This document shows, in pieces, positions 33,201-45,600 of a stretch of DNA of 64,000 nucleotides (its first letter is position 1; every line of letters starts with the position of its first letter). The stretch lies in assembly GCA_001662425.1 (NCBI GenBank), contig BDDC01000131.1, positions 39,852 through 103,851 on the forward strand. The letters are read 5' to 3'. The DNA is from Chlamydomonas sphaeroides. Taxonomy: Eukaryota > Chlorophyta > Chlorophyceae > Chlamydomonadales > Chlamydomonadaceae. Both the position numbers and the translations under genes were made by a program. The notes beneath the pieces were generated by a model. The model saw nothing but the letters and a program-made list of their open reading frames with translations. It made no database searches and had not been told where the DNA came from.

Positions 33201-35366
33201 GGTGGTGCGCGTCAGGTAGCAGTTCATTTGCGGCCGCGGCACGTGGACCTCGGGGTCGTAGCTAAACCACCGGTCCTGCGGGTCCAGGGAGCGGCAACGG
33301 GGGCGGGAGCGAGCGCAGCACTCAGGTAGGTCACAGCAATGCTCATCCATCAGCTTGGGACCGGCCGTCCACAGCCCGTCGCACAGCCAACCCACGCCGG
33401 AGGCCCGGCCATGCCCCACCGCCGCACCTCCTCGTCGCCCGCCTGCACCTCCAGCACGCTGTAGTCCACGGTGCGGGAGTCGATGCGCGCGGGCGTGCCG
33501 GTCTTGAGCCGGTCCGTCTCAAAGCCCAGCTGCTGCAGCGCCTCCGTCAGCCCCACGCTGGCCGCTTCGCCCGCTCTGCGGCACACGGCAGCGACACAGC
33601 GCACACGCTTCAGCCCTGCGGCCCTGCTGCAGTGGCATCCTCCCGGCCTCCCCGTGCAGCCTCCTCCACAACCCCCCAGCCCCTGCCGCCACCGGCGCCA
33701 GCTCCCCAGCCCCCGCCTCGCCGCCCCCGGGCCCCACCTGCCGGCCGACATGGACTGGCGGCCCACCCAGATGGTGCCGTTCATAAAGGTGCCCGTGGTG
33801 AGCACCACGGCCTTGGCGGGGAAGGTGATGCCGAAGTAGGTCTTGACGCCGCGCACCTCGTCGTTAGGGCCCACGTCCAAGCCCACCACCATGGCCTGCG
33901 GACCGGCAGGCCGCAGCCAGCAGCGCCCGAGCCGTCAGCAGGCACGCCCGGGGCCGCAGGCCCAGCACCGAGCACCGGCTCGCGCAGCGCCACCGCACCA
34001 CCCCTCGCAGCGCTGCCCCGCTCCCTCTGCCTGCAGCCGCCGCCCAGCCGCCCCACGCAGCGCCGCACCTCGCGTATCTCCAGCCCGGGCGTCTCCTCCA
34101 GCACGCCCCGCATCACGCGGCTGTACTCGGCCTTGTCGGTCTGCGCGCGCAGCGCCCACACCGCGGGCCCCTTGCTGCGGTTGAGCACGCGGCGCTGCAG
34201 GTAGGTGCGGTCTGCCATGCGCCCGATCTCGCCGCCCAGGGCGTCGCACTCGTGCACCAGCTGGCTCTTGGCGGGGCCGCCCACCGCGGGGTTGCAGGGC
34301 TGGCGGGGCGGGAAGGGGAGGGAGAGCGGCGGGGGCACGGAGGCGAGAGGTGGGGTGAGGCTGTGGGCAGAGGAATAGAGGGCTGCCCGGGAGGATCCCA
34401 CTGAGGCACCTAAATGCGGCGCTCGCGGGGGCCGTGGAGGCTGGTGGGTGGTTCACGCCGCGACGCATGCTGACTGAAGGCCCCTGGCGCTCTGCCGGCG
34501 CTACAGCCTTGCCGAGCGGCGGCAGTAGCTCTTCCAGGACCGCTGTCAGTTGGAGACAGCTGCAGCGCCGGCTTTGCAGCCATGGGCGCTGGCTGCACGA
34601 CTAGGGCCGCTGGCCGCAAGGCGCTTGGCCGGCCAACATCTTGCCGGGCCCCGTATCCGGTCGCGAAGTAGTATGTCCCCGTCCCGGCACCTGATGCGTA
34701 CCCTCAGCTCCAGTCCCAGGCCCCACCTGCCACCCGATGCGGTCCAGGTTGAGCGTCAGCAGCAGCGTACGGCAGCCCAGGCGCGCCGCGGCCAGCGCCG
34801 CCTCGCAGCCGGCGTGGCCGGCGCCCACCACAATAACGTCATAGTCCTGCTCCGCATACCAGGAGTTGCTGCTGGCGTTGCTGCTGGAGGCTGGGCTGGC
34901 GCTGCTGCTGGTGCTCGCGTCCCCGCTGGTACTGGGAGGCGCGGCGGCGCTGGCCGCGGGCGCGGCGTCGGGCGCGGCGGCGGCCGTGCAGAACTGCTCC
35001 GTTAGGGCGCAGCCATGGGCACAAGAGGTTGAAGGCAGAGTAGGGGGCAGCCACAACGTGGTGAAGGCGAACGGCCGGCTGGAGCGCTCAGCGCGCTGGC
35101 ACTGGCTGGCGCGTGACAGGTGTCGGTGGCCGTCGGAGGGTGGTCACACCGAGCGTCCGATACGCGTCGGCGCACCCGGCTCCCTCACGCCACCCAGGCG
35201 GCTGCACAACGAAGCAAACGCGCGGTCGCACCTTACGCGCCTGCCGCCTCGCGTTGTGGAGCGCTGGCCGCCACGCCCATGGCCCAGTTGCGACCGCCAG
35301 AGGTGGGGAGAGCAACTGGGGTGCGCCGGCGTGCGCCCGAAGCAGTTTCTGGAGTGCCGACGCCAT
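30270..35366 (-). CDS. mnmG: tRNA uridine-34 carboxymethylaminomethyl enzyme MnmG/GidA (MTO1), organellar
   Basis: FAD-dependent enzyme that, with MnmE, builds the 5-carboxymethylaminomethyl group on wobble uridine of organellar tRNAs. Proposed ATG at 35366: exon 1 (35232-35366) gives the Arg/Ala/Leu-rich presequence MASALQKLLRAHAGAPQ and joins in phase 0 to the exon starting at 34993. Then come a Ser/Ala-rich linker, the dinucleotide-binding loop DYDVIVVGAGHAGCEAALAA (~34780-34850), CNPAVGGPAKSQLVHECDAL (~34240-34300), TGTFMNGTIWVGRQSMSAGR (~33740-33800), DRLKTGTPARID (~33480) and SFLEPEG-type motif HQIFLEPEGRNTPEMYVQ (~32730). GYEEAAAQGLVAGINAARRA follows at ~32100 and SEYRLLLRSDNADRRLTP at ~31690-31740. 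The C-terminal helical domain runs to the stop at 30270. The presequence exon is inferred from phase and splice consensus only; the rest is secure. Confidence 0.93.
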
Positions 35367-35783
35367 CGGCATTCCGGGCTTGGCGCTCAGGGTTGCAGCT
35401 GCGTGTGTGAAGCGCAACACTCTGCTTGTGGCTGGGCAAGCTGTAGGGTCCCACGTTATACCAGTTGATTCAATTGGTTGTAACAAGCACGCACGAGCTG
35501 TCGGGACTGCTCCCTGGCGTTGTGCCCAATTCGCCCAAATTTGGCTGCATTGGGCAAGTCAGCTGCGAGCTCCCCTCGACCGCCCACCTTAGCTTGCTAT
35601 ACCGTATCATGTACACATAGACTTTAGGACGTCAGAGCTTCGGGTTGCGTGAACTTCGAGTCCTTCACCTGAACCCGCGTTGCAGCCTTGTCTCCGCTCC
35701 CCATGGCACGCTCGTAAGCAAGCTGAGCTCATTCAAACTCTAGGCATATCGTAGCGGCGCTCGGCGCGGCTTGCCGAGAGAAC
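35367..35783. promoter_or_regulatory. Divergent intergenic region MnmG / WDR60
   Basis: About 420 bp lie between two head-to-head ATGs, with noticeably lower GC than the exons around it. Both promoters must lie here or in 5' introns. No individual element could be named. Confidence 0.4.
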
Positions 35784-38700
35784 ATGTCTGACGATTATGG
35801 GGACGAAGGCTTTGAGAATGAATATGAGGATGAAGAGTTTGAGGTGGGATCTCCAAGGCAGCAATGGAGCGCAGCTCGCGGGAAGCGCGGCACATGCGCG
35901 TGCGCGTGCCCATGCTTGCTGTGAGGCTCAGCGGGGGGCTCCTGCGTGCGTGCAGGGGCCGGAGGAGGATGAGGGCGAGGAGGAATACGACGTCATACCA
36001 CAGTCGTCCACGCCCAAGGGGGCTCAAGCAAACGGCTCACCCGGCAAGGGGCCCGTGCGCTCGTCGTATGCCGGCGCCCCGCCAGCGGCCTCCTCCCCTG
36101 TGCGAACCTCCACAAGGCCAGGTGAGCTTGCCTTGCAAGCGGGCCACATCGTGGGCGCAGACGCCGAAGGTAGTCCTGGTGGATGCAGGTCTTGTGCCCG
36201 AGCGTTGTCCATCATCCCCATCCCATTGGACCCTTCCCCTGCCGCGACGTTCCGACAGCTGCGTCCGTCTCGATCCCCGCCTTCGCGGGGCTGACGGACG
36301 CCCAGCGGAGGTCCGCTATGAAGAAGCTGGCGGGGGGCATCCAGCGCATGAAGAAGGTGCGGCAGGCGCAGCACTCGACCCAGGCACACAGCGCCGCACT
36401 CCCAGCTGACCTGCCGGCGCACCAGGCGGCACCAAAGCCGCTTAAATGCTGCGGTCAGAGCTAGAACGACGGGGAACGCAACGGGACGCGGTGGCGGACC
36501 GGTGGCATCCAGCAACCACGGCATCCCGTTCCCTGGTTCAGTCAGAGCGCCGGGGCCTCCGGTTCAGCGCATGTCCATTCATGGCTCCTGTTGACACCCG
36601 CGGGCCGCGCTCTCCTGCGCCGCCGGCCCCTGGCCCGTCCTCCCGGACATCCGCGTTGCCATGTGCCAATAGCATGGTCCTCTTGTATCCCCGCCTTCTG
36701 GTCGTCACCTCAGCTCCCTGCTCCCCGCTGGCATGGCCCCCAGGTCAAGCTGGCGGAGGTGCCCATTGACGACTTCCCGCAGCTCTTCATCCTCTCAAAA
36801 TACCAGCTGTTCAAGACGGGCCGCTCGCAGTACAAAGGCCTGCAGGCGGGCTCCTCACAGACGCACGAGGACGACAAGGCGGAGGAGGTGCAGACAGATG
36901 AGGTGCGGACCGCGCTACGCCCGTGCCGACCTGGCGTCGACACATGGGGAGGCCCTGCACAGCATGCAGCTTTGCGCCGGGCCGCTATGCAGGCAGTGGC
37001 CTACAGCTTGTAGCTGTTGCCGGCCCGCACGATTCTCCAACCCTGACACGGGCATCTCCGGCCTGGCCCTACTGGTGCGGTCGCGTCCCGGCAGGTCACG
37101 CGCAACCCCTACGCCTGCCAAGTGCCCGAGGACCGCAACACGGTGTTCGAGGGCGAGCACACGCTGGCGGCCAAGGGCGCAGTAACGGGCCTGGCGCCCA
37201 CCGCCGCCAACAAGGCGGTCATGCGCATGACGGCCATGGCGCCCGACCAGGAGTCGCGGCTGCTGTCCTTCATGCGCTGGGCGGGGCCCGTTATGTTGGC
37301 GGCGCTGGGCATGAACCCGAGTGAGCCGCCGCCGCCGCCCGCAGCCTGCGTGATGTTGTGGTGCTGCTCGCTGTCGTGCATACCGGTAGCTTCCGCAGCT
37401 GGGGCTCAGCCGAGGCTCAACACCGTAGCCTGGCTGGCGCTGGCCGTGCAGCCATGCCGGGGCCGTGACGCCTGTGGCCTGTGGCCCGGACCCTGGCTCC
37501 GCCCTGACCGCAGCCATGAAGAAGATTGCCATCAAGGGCGGCGCCGAGGTCGGCATGTCGGCGGGCAGCGTCAAGTTCGGGGGAGAGATCGGGGGCCAGC
37601 TGGAGGCGCTGCTGGCGCAGCGGCCCGTCACGGGGCTGGCTTTTTGCCAGGGCCCCAGCCCGCTGCTGCTGGGCTCGTACGCCCCCGCGGGCGCGCAACT
37701 GGGCGCAGCGGCGCTGCTGCAGGTGCGAGAGCGAGCGTCGCATACGATGCCGTTTGTGACGTACCGGTCCTCCGAACCATGAGTGCCGTTGGGACGTGAG
37801 CACGGACTCGCAACGGGCTTGGCAGCACCGGAAGTGTGCTGACGCTGCCTCCATGAGGTGTTCCTGCCCGCAGGACCACTCCATCGCCGCCAAGGGGCTG
37901 ATGTGCGTGTGGGACCTCAGCGCCGGCGTCAACGCGCCCGCAGCGGTCATGGTCTCGGAGGGCAGTCCCTCGTGCTGCGTCTGGGCGCCCGCGCCATCCA
38001 CCACGCTCGTCTTTGCAGGTGCGCTTCTAGGAAGCTAGCCCAACCCGCTTCGATACGGGTGTCCGCGCTCCCAAAACCCACCCCGGTCTTGTATCCCTTG
38101 CCTAACCCACGCCTTACCCACGCACCCTCGCCCACAATGTGCCACAGGCATGGAGGAGGGCGGCGTGTGCGCGTGGGACCTGGAGGAGCCCGAGACGCGG
38201 CACCCGTTGGAGACGGTGGGCGGCTCTGGGCTGTATATGCGGCGACCCAGCTACACCACCGAGTACCAGGCGGACGTGGTCACCAACGCAGCGGCCGTGG
38301 TGGGCATCGCCACCACGCCACGGAGTAAGTGGCCTCTGGCTGGAGCGGCGTGGAGGCTCGCCGGCTTTCCGGCTCGGGTCCGGGGCAGAGGGCTGTGCGT
38401 GCGAGGGAGACAAGGACTGACAAAGCCCTTGCTCGCGCCGCAGCGGAGAACCGGTCGCGGCCATGCCAGGTGGTTGCTCTCAACGGCTGGGGCACGGTGA
38501 CGCTGTTCACGGCGGTGCTGCTGGCGCCCGCCGAGAAGAACGCGGCAGACAGCGACATCGGGCTGCGGCCCGGCAGCCGGCTCAAGCTGGTCAAGACCAC
38601 GCAGCTGACGCAGGTGCGCACCGGTTGGATTGCAGCGTTCAGCACGTGTCCTCCGCTTCTTTATATTCATGGTGCACTGCCACCACGCCCTTTGCGTTGT

Positions 38701-40133
38701 GCTGTTGCCCCGCAGCTCGGCATGCGCACGCTCAAGCCGGCGCTGGCGCCCGGCCGCGGCAAGGAGCCCGGCGAGGTCGCCAGGCTGGACCAGGTGCGCC
38801 CGGGGCCGTGGCCCTGCCACTTGCTTGCCCGTCAACGCGCGGTACCATGTGTCGACGGCCTCCCTCTCTCTCTCTTCTGCCTCATAGCAGTCTGCACGCC
38901 AGCGCCCGGCCGGACGATCCTGTCCTGGCGCCGCTCACTACTGCGCTCCGCCGCCTTCACCGCTGTCCCTCCGCTGTGCCCCTCCCCTCCCCGCAGTATG
39001 TGCAAGCCTACTCGCTGGCGGTTGTCCCCGGCATCGACATGCAGATCCTGGCCGGCTCGGACGCGGGCAAGGTGCTGCGCGGCTCCATGGTGGGCACGCC
39101 GCCGCCGCCCAAGGAGTACGTGCCCGACGACCACAAGTCGGAGCTGGCCAACCGGCCCTCGGCGCCGCCCGGCGCCTCGCTGGTCACCTGCCTCGCCGCG
39201 TCGCCCTTCCTGCCGCACGCCTTCCTGTCGGGCCACAGCAGCGGCAGCATCGCGCTGCACTGCCTGCAGAACGCCGCTGCGATGGCGGTGTGGCCGGACG
39301 TGAGCCGCGGCAAGATCCTGGTGGTCAAGTGGTCGCCCACGCGCCCGTCCGTCTTCTACGCGCTCGACTCGCTGGCCACCATCTTCGCCTTCGACCTGGC
39401 GGCCTCGCGCTACGCGCCCGTGTCCAGCCAGCAGTTCATGCTGCAGGTGCGAGCGCGCGCAGGCCTTGGCACCTCGCTCCGGCTTGTCATACCCCGGGCT
39501 CGGCATCAGCCGCGCCTTGCAAGGCTGCACTGCGCGGGCGTGCTGCTGGGGCCATGCTTGCGCTGCCGCTTCGGTCGGCGCTGCTCGTCATCACGGGACA
39601 TCTCTGCTATCTTTTGTATGCTGTTAAGTCTATATGCTCCTCGTATATGCAAGTGTTCAAGCTCCCTCTGCCCCGCGGCTTACTTACTGCCCGTCCCCGT
39701 CCGATCTCTGGACCTACCGCCGCAGAGCAAGGCCACGCCACCCGTGGTCTCCATCCCCACCTACTTCGACATCGCGCTGGTGCAGTCCGGCCAGGGCGCG
39801 GGCGCCGGCAAGGGCACGCCCTGCTTCTGCGTCGGCTACGACGACGGCCTGGCCCACGTGCACCTGCTGTCCGCCAAGCTCGTGGCGCCGGTGCCGGACG
39901 AGCTCAAGCTCATGCTTGAGATCGCGCCCGCGCCGCCGGCACCAGCCGACACCGGCAGCCCCCGCAAGAAGGCCGCCGCCAAGCCGGCGGCAAAGAAGAC
40001 GGTGGTGAAGAAGAAGCCGGCGGCGGACGCGGCGGCCGAGGGTGCGGCGCCGGCGGAGGGCGGCGAGGCGGCCCCCAAGCCCAAGCCGAAGGCCAAGCCC
40101 AAGCCCAAGCCGGTGGCTGAGGACGCGGCGTGA
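35784..40133 (+). CDS. WDR60/FAP163-like intermediate chain of IFT dynein (dynein-2)
   Basis: Intermediate chain of the retrograde intraflagellar-transport motor. Twelve exons from ATG 35784 (acidic MSDDYGDEGFENEYEDEEFE) join in phase: 35784-35843, 35956, ~36263, ~36745, ~37096, ~37513, ~37875, ~38149, ~38444, ~38716, ~38998 and ~39732-40133. The N-terminus is disordered and acidic. From the seventh exon a WD-repeat propeller follows, with strong likeness to animal WDR60: GLMCVWDLSAGVNAP, SCCVWAPAPSTTLVFAGMEE, then DIGLRPGSRLKLVKTTQL and SGHSSGSIALHCLQ, and VVKWSPTRPSVFYALDS. The last exon ends in an extra Lys/Pro/Ala-rich tail (KPKPKAKPKPKPVAEDAA) not typical of the family. Length is roughly 790 residues, shorter than the human protein. 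WDR34, IC138 and IC140 were considered, but the SDIGLRPGSRLKLV block fits WDR60 best. Confidence 0.85.
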
Positions 40134-40988
40134 GGCGGCGCGGCGGTGGCTGTCGGGAGGCGGGTTGGTGCGCAGGGTGTGTGGCATGCTCGCGGTGTTC
40201 TGGGATGCGGCGCGGGAGGGAGGTTACATGGGCAAGACCGGCACGGCGGGGTCTAGGTTGGGGTGCTGTTCGGCTGTGGCGGGGCGCGGAGATGCCTGCA
40301 GCCTGGGTCATGGACATGTACATAGCGAGTTCACGCGAGGCACAGGCGCGGGGGCGGGGGCTGTAGCGGCATTTGGCGGGAGCACGAGGGGCCGTCGCTG
40401 CAGGCGTACGTGCCCCTGCTGCTACCGCTCGTGGGCTGGCTGCACATCGGCTGCATGCCTGGCAGGCAGACGCCTGACGGCGCCGCTCTGTAGGCCTGCT
40501 TCCGCTTTGCGCGCACGTCACCCTTCCTCGCCGTCACTGCCTGCCACGCGTCGCACACATGCCAGGGCGCCCTCTATCATGTCCACGGCCCTTGCCATAC
40601 GGCTCCTTGTCCGCAACCCGGGCACATGCTCGCAGCCGGTACCATGCAAACGCCAGCACGGGCACACAGGCACATGCATATGTACGCCATGCACACCAAG
40701 CATCACATTAGTGGCCGCACGCCCGGCTATGGCCTCCGGGCGCGGGGTACAGCTCTAACGAGCTCGCCCCCCTGCCCGGCCCGGCCACGTTATGCGCTCT
40801 TCAGCACTGCCCGCCATTGGCGTGTCATTGTCCCTGTTCCTGATGACCCTCACGCCGCCTGCGCCCTTCCCTCGCGCCGCCAGCTCCTGCTCCCTCACGC
40901 CTCTGAACCAGGGCATGGCCAGCACCTGATGCATGATGGGCTGCTGGCTGGGCTAGGGCTGCACACAGGCGGTGATTGTATCCCGCAG
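40134..40988. other. Convergent intergenic region after WDR60
   Basis: The first part should be the WDR60 3' UTR. No coding exon, RNA gene or repeat was recognised in this 855-bp stretch. Confidence 0.35.
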
Positions 40989-42300
40989 CTAGGGGCTGAG
41001 GGCGTACGGCAGGGGCAGTTTGCCGCTACGAAGTAGGGAGCAGACTGCCGCCGGCAGTGCGTGCCGCGCCACGCAGGTTGCCAGGATGCCAAACGAGGAC
41101 ACGTACACGGCAGTGTTGAAGCGGGCGTCAACGGTGGCGTTGTCGCCACGGATCCCGGGGTCCTCGTCGCTCGTCTTGGTCGACAACCCCAGGTCGCCCA
41201 GCAGCACACAGCAGCGCCGGGTCACGTATATGCTGTCGGGCTGCGGAGGTGTGTGAAGGCAGAGAGGTGCGTGACGGGCAGCGGGTCAAGCGGAGCGCGC
41301 GTGCCGGGCTCAAAGAAGAGGAACAAAGTCAATAACCTACAACCTCGTGCGGGCCAAGAGGCGGGTGGACGTTGGCGCAGTGGGACTCTGCCCGGACCCA
41401 CGTTCTCCACAGCCATGTTCGCCCTCTGGGGTCTCATTGACAAATGAACATCGCAATGCTCCCAGCCCTGCGTGCACATCTTTGTCAGCGTGAGCACCAC
41501 GCTGCCCAGCGCGCGCCGCCACCTGGCATCGCGCATGAGCAGCGGCAGCCCGCGCGAGGTGAAGCGGCGATTGTGCGGGTCGGCCCTGGCCAGCTTGTCC
41601 TGCGTAAGGATGACAGGCAGCAAGGAAGGCGCAGGGCGAGGCGGTGCGATGCGGGAGTGTATGGAGCGTACGGGCAGGGCAGTACATCCAGCGCCCGACG
41701 TGGCCCTCCAGCTCTGATTGCGTTCTATCAGCATTGACGCGTCAATTTGCAGCCCCGCTGCCTCGGCCCCGATCCCGGCCCAAATGCACCAGGACTAGGC
41801 TAAGCATGCTAAGGCCCCGCCCTGTTACTGCAGAAAAGCAGAATCAGCGTCGAAGTCAGTAGAGGGCACCTGAGACGACCCCCCAGTACTGGCAGCCCGG
41901 GGCCCCGCCCCTCCCGGCAGCCCGGCTAACTCATCTGCCCCAAGCTGAGATCGCCAGCGTTGGGCCGAATGGAGCGTGGCAGGAGCTGCAGCAGCCTGAG
42001 CGTACAGTGACTATCACATGCCAAAGCGTTGCCACTATGACTCAATGCGGGGTGAGGCCGAGGCAGGTCGGGGGCGGGGAATTGCTGGAGAGGCCATCTG
42101 CTGATCGTACTCACACTGCCTTCCAGCATGAAGGTGCCTACAGACGGGGGCACGCCAAAGGACCATTCGGAGGCAGGGATCGTACCAGAGAGAAAAGAGA
42201 TTGTAGTTGGCGCAACCGGGGGCGAAGGGTGCTGCACGAGGCGCCACCCCAAGGAGGAGGCTGGGGCCACCGCCGCTAGGCGACGCACTGACAGCGGTTG
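40989..42300 (-). CDS. Uncertain spliced gene, product unknown
   Basis: Product not recognised. The best-supported piece is a terminal exon from an acceptor near 41240 to a stop at 40989. It encodes DSIYVTRRCCVLLGDLGLST, then DARFNTAVYVSSFGILATCV, and ends LPLPYALSP. A second coding-like segment on the same strand (about 41460-41603) encodes RFTSRGLPLLMRDARWRRAL followed by GSVVLTLTKMCT. A third, at about 42143-42285, ends at a good donor (GTGAGT) after VGTFMLEGS. The segments read like helical, armadillo-type sequence. I could not find phases that join all three, nor a start codon. Treat the borders as provisional; the gene could also be a pseudogene. Confidence 0.3.
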
Positions 42301-42608
42301 CAGGCCAGATGGAAGGCCAGCGGCATCTTGGTGCGCTGGAGCAACAGCCCAATCGGAGTGCTGGGTGAAAGAGTCGGGAGAAGGTCCCTCCCTAGAGCAA
42401 CCGGGGCAGGCGGGGGAGCTTGTGTGTTTGTGGCACGCCTCTGCGTAATGCGCTGAGCCCCTGCGCAGAAGTCAGCACAAACTCACCAAACTCACCAAGC
42501 GCGACGCGATACATACTTTCCACATAGAACCTGACGCTTGAAGAGCGTGTAATAAGTTGCTGTGCAGAGGCTAATCGTGAAGTTTTTTGCTGGGTGCCTT
42601 AGGGTGCC
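42301..42608. promoter_or_regulatory. Region upstream of the kinase gene
   Basis: A moderately AT-rich stretch ends at the kinase ATG (42609). It presumably holds that gene's promoter and 5' UTR. No motif was assigned. Confidence 0.35.
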
Positions 42609-45600
42609 ATGGGATGCGTGTCCTCGAAAGAGGAAGCTACAGACGTTAAAGCGGCGTCCCGGTAAGGTTGCAGCGACTGTGGGCAAGCCGATTATGGTTC
42701 GGTCGTCCGCTGACACTCTACTGTGCTTGTAGGGCCGAGGCCAACGGCAACGGTCATGTAGCGACCACCAAGGCGCCAGTTGTGCAGCAGGAAGTGCCGC
42801 AGGCACCAGCTGTGGCCTCTGGTGCGCCTGCGGTCGCCCCTCCGGAGCCCAGCCCAGCACCACCTCCAACGACACCGGCTCCAGCAGTTGCTACACCACA
42901 ACCTCTTTACAACGGGCCCGACCAGGCCGTCCCAGCATCGCCGGCGGGGCCAGGTTGGTCTGCGTAAGGCGCATGTGTGAACGTTTCGACGCTTCATGGC
43001 GCCTTGCTCCGCCTTGCAGCGCCAGCAACCGAGCACGGACCTCCCAGGCGCGAGAGGTCAGAGCTCAAGAAGCGGCAAGCTGCGGGCACCGAGTACGAGG
43101 AGGACTCGGACTGGGACCAATGCTCGACGGCAAACTTCAACGTGGACGAGGAGGCGCAGGCGAAAGGTATAATGAGGCACACATTAGGCGAACACGAGCC
43201 CTTGTAAAACGGAAACTGTCCCTTCGCAGACTGCGAGGTGCCCGTCGTGGGCGCCAGTGTTATGGAGAAGGCGCTCCACAACTCGCTGTTCGCCCAGGAG
43301 AAGCATGTGCCGGGGCCCGACAATGAGTACAAGTGAGGGTGGACATGGGGGGACCCAGGGAGCTCAGGTGCTCGTGGGGGGAGGGGCAACCACGCGGCGG
43401 CGCAGCAGCGGGCAACGGCGCACACGCAACCTCAGGCCGCCCGAGGACTGAACGCGGGGCATGCATGTGCTCCCCAGGGAGACCACCACGCTGCGGATAG
43501 ACAAGGTCAAGGGCTGCATGTTTGTGAACCAGTACCTCGTGGTCAAGTTCCTGGGGCGTGGCGCCTGCGGCAAGGTGTTTCTGTGCCTCAATACCTACGA
43601 CCTACGCCTGTACGCCATGAAGGTGAGCGCCCTGCCACCGCCCCCTGGTGTAACAGCAGCAGCACCTCCTGTCGGGTGGAACAGCAGCAGCAGCCTGGCG
43701 CTGGAGCCGGAGCCCAAGGAGAAGGGCGCCGCGGTACTCCGCTAGGGCCGCGGGGGCCGCAGCTGGAGGCAACACCAGAGCCCGGCATGCAGCAGCTCAG
43801 ATGGGAGCTGGCGTAAAGCTCTGGCCCCATGCGCTGATGGGGTTTGCTATTTCCCGGGGGCACGTGCGGCTGCAGGCGGTCCGCAAGGTGGACCTGGAGA
43901 GCTCGCAGCCGCCGCAGCAGGGCGCCAAGAAGCGCAACCCTATGGAGGACCTTAAGCGCGAAATCATGATCATGAAAAAGATGAAGCACAACAATATCGT
44001 GACGCTCAGCGAGGTGCGCGCCGCATCGCCCAGCTGCTGCGCTGTCAATCTTTGCTGCTGCCAAGGCCACCCTGCGGCACAGGCTTGCAGGCCACCTGCG
44101 TTGCGCAGCTGCAGCCCCGCAACCGCTTGGTCCTGGCCCCGGCAGGTGATCGACGACCCCGCGGGCTCCAAGCTGCTGCTGGTGATGGAGTTCATGGAGG
44201 GGGGGCCGGTGCTGACCCGCGAGGCGCTGGAGAAGCGCGAGCGGCTGCCGGAGAGCCTGGCGTTGCAGTACTTCCGGGACATGATCAAGGTGGGCGCAGC
44301 GGAGGCGGGGGCCCAGGGAGAGACCAGGCCCGGCGGCTTCAGGCGTTGGGGGATGAGGGTTGGAATGATGGGGCAGGGCCAGGCCTGGCTCCCGGTAGGT
44401 TGTCGTGACGGAAGCACGCTGGCACTTGGCCCAGAGAGGTTGCATAATCGCAATGGGGCGGTGCGTTATAGTATGCAAGCGTGGGTACATCCAAGGGTAG
44501 CGGCAATGGAGCCCCCATGCGAAGGGCCATACCGCAGGGCTGCGAACGCGCTCCTGCGCTTGGGCCGACGCGGGCCGCCGCTGTTCCTGTCCCGCGGCCC
44601 TCAGGCCCTCGACTACCTGCACGGCAACAAGGTGGTGCACGGCGACCTAAAGCCGGAGAACGTGCTCATGGCGGCCACTGGGGAGGTCAAGCTCAGCGAT
44701 TTTGTGAGGAGGGTCGGGGCTGGGGGCTTCTTGGGTCGGGCCGGAGCGCACATCCGTCTGGATGCTGAGAGCGCCAAGCTCCTACCGCTTAGCAGCAGCA
44801 GCGCGGCCATGTCACCTCGTGACGCGTGCCTGCGCGCCCTGACCCCGTCCCGTCCTGTTGTGGATCCTGCTGTTCTGCGTCGCCAGGGCTGCAGCAAGGT
44901 CTTCGCGACCGGCAACGAGTACCTGGAGCGCTGCAACGGCACGCCTGCGTTCCTGGCGCCGGAAATGATGAAGCCCAACACCCGGTACCGGTGAGCAGCC
45001 TTGCTGCCCGCGGCCTACCTGGCTGCTGCTACGAAGCCGCGGACCGCTCTGCTTACGAACGTGGACGCTGCTGCTGCTGGCGTGCTGACCCATGCCGGTC
45101 ACTTTTCGTGCGTGCGCGTTCCGCAGGGGGCGACCCACGGACGTGTACGCGCTGGGCGCTTGCCTGTACACGCTGCTGTTTGGGCGCATTCCCTTCTCGG
45201 CGCCCAACCTGTACAAGCTGTTCCAGGTGGTGCAGAACGAGCCCGTCAAGTACCCGCCGGACGTGCCTATCAGCGACGCGCTGCGGGACCTGCTAATGCG
45301 CATGCTCACAAAGGTGAGGCCAGGGCCTAGCGGGGGCACGTGGGAGTCTCGCAAGCGTATCCAAGGCCCCACGTGACATGCGCCCTCGCCTGCACGTCTG
45401 CACGACCCGTTCCCCAGAACCCCCGCGAGCGTATAACGCTGTCGGAGCTGATGCGGCACCCATGGGTGACCATGGCGGACAAGTTCCCGCTGCGGCCGCA
45501 CCGCGAGCTGCGGTCGGGCGAGACGCAGGAGATGCACGCGGGCGTGACGTGCGGCATGAGCTTCCAGGAGGCCAACCCCAAGCCCGATTTCCTGACGGGC

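Noticed and set aside
35232..35366. Leaving MnmG to start at the non-ATG open frame near 35056
   Set aside because: That frame begins at TTG. An upstream ATG exon with presequence composition joins in phase 0 at a good acceptor, so it was preferred, with moderate confidence.
38463..40133. A single 556-codon plus-strand open frame
   Set aside because: It reads through WDR60 introns. Only parts coincide with real exons, and the intron parts contain clear GT and AG signals and no homology.
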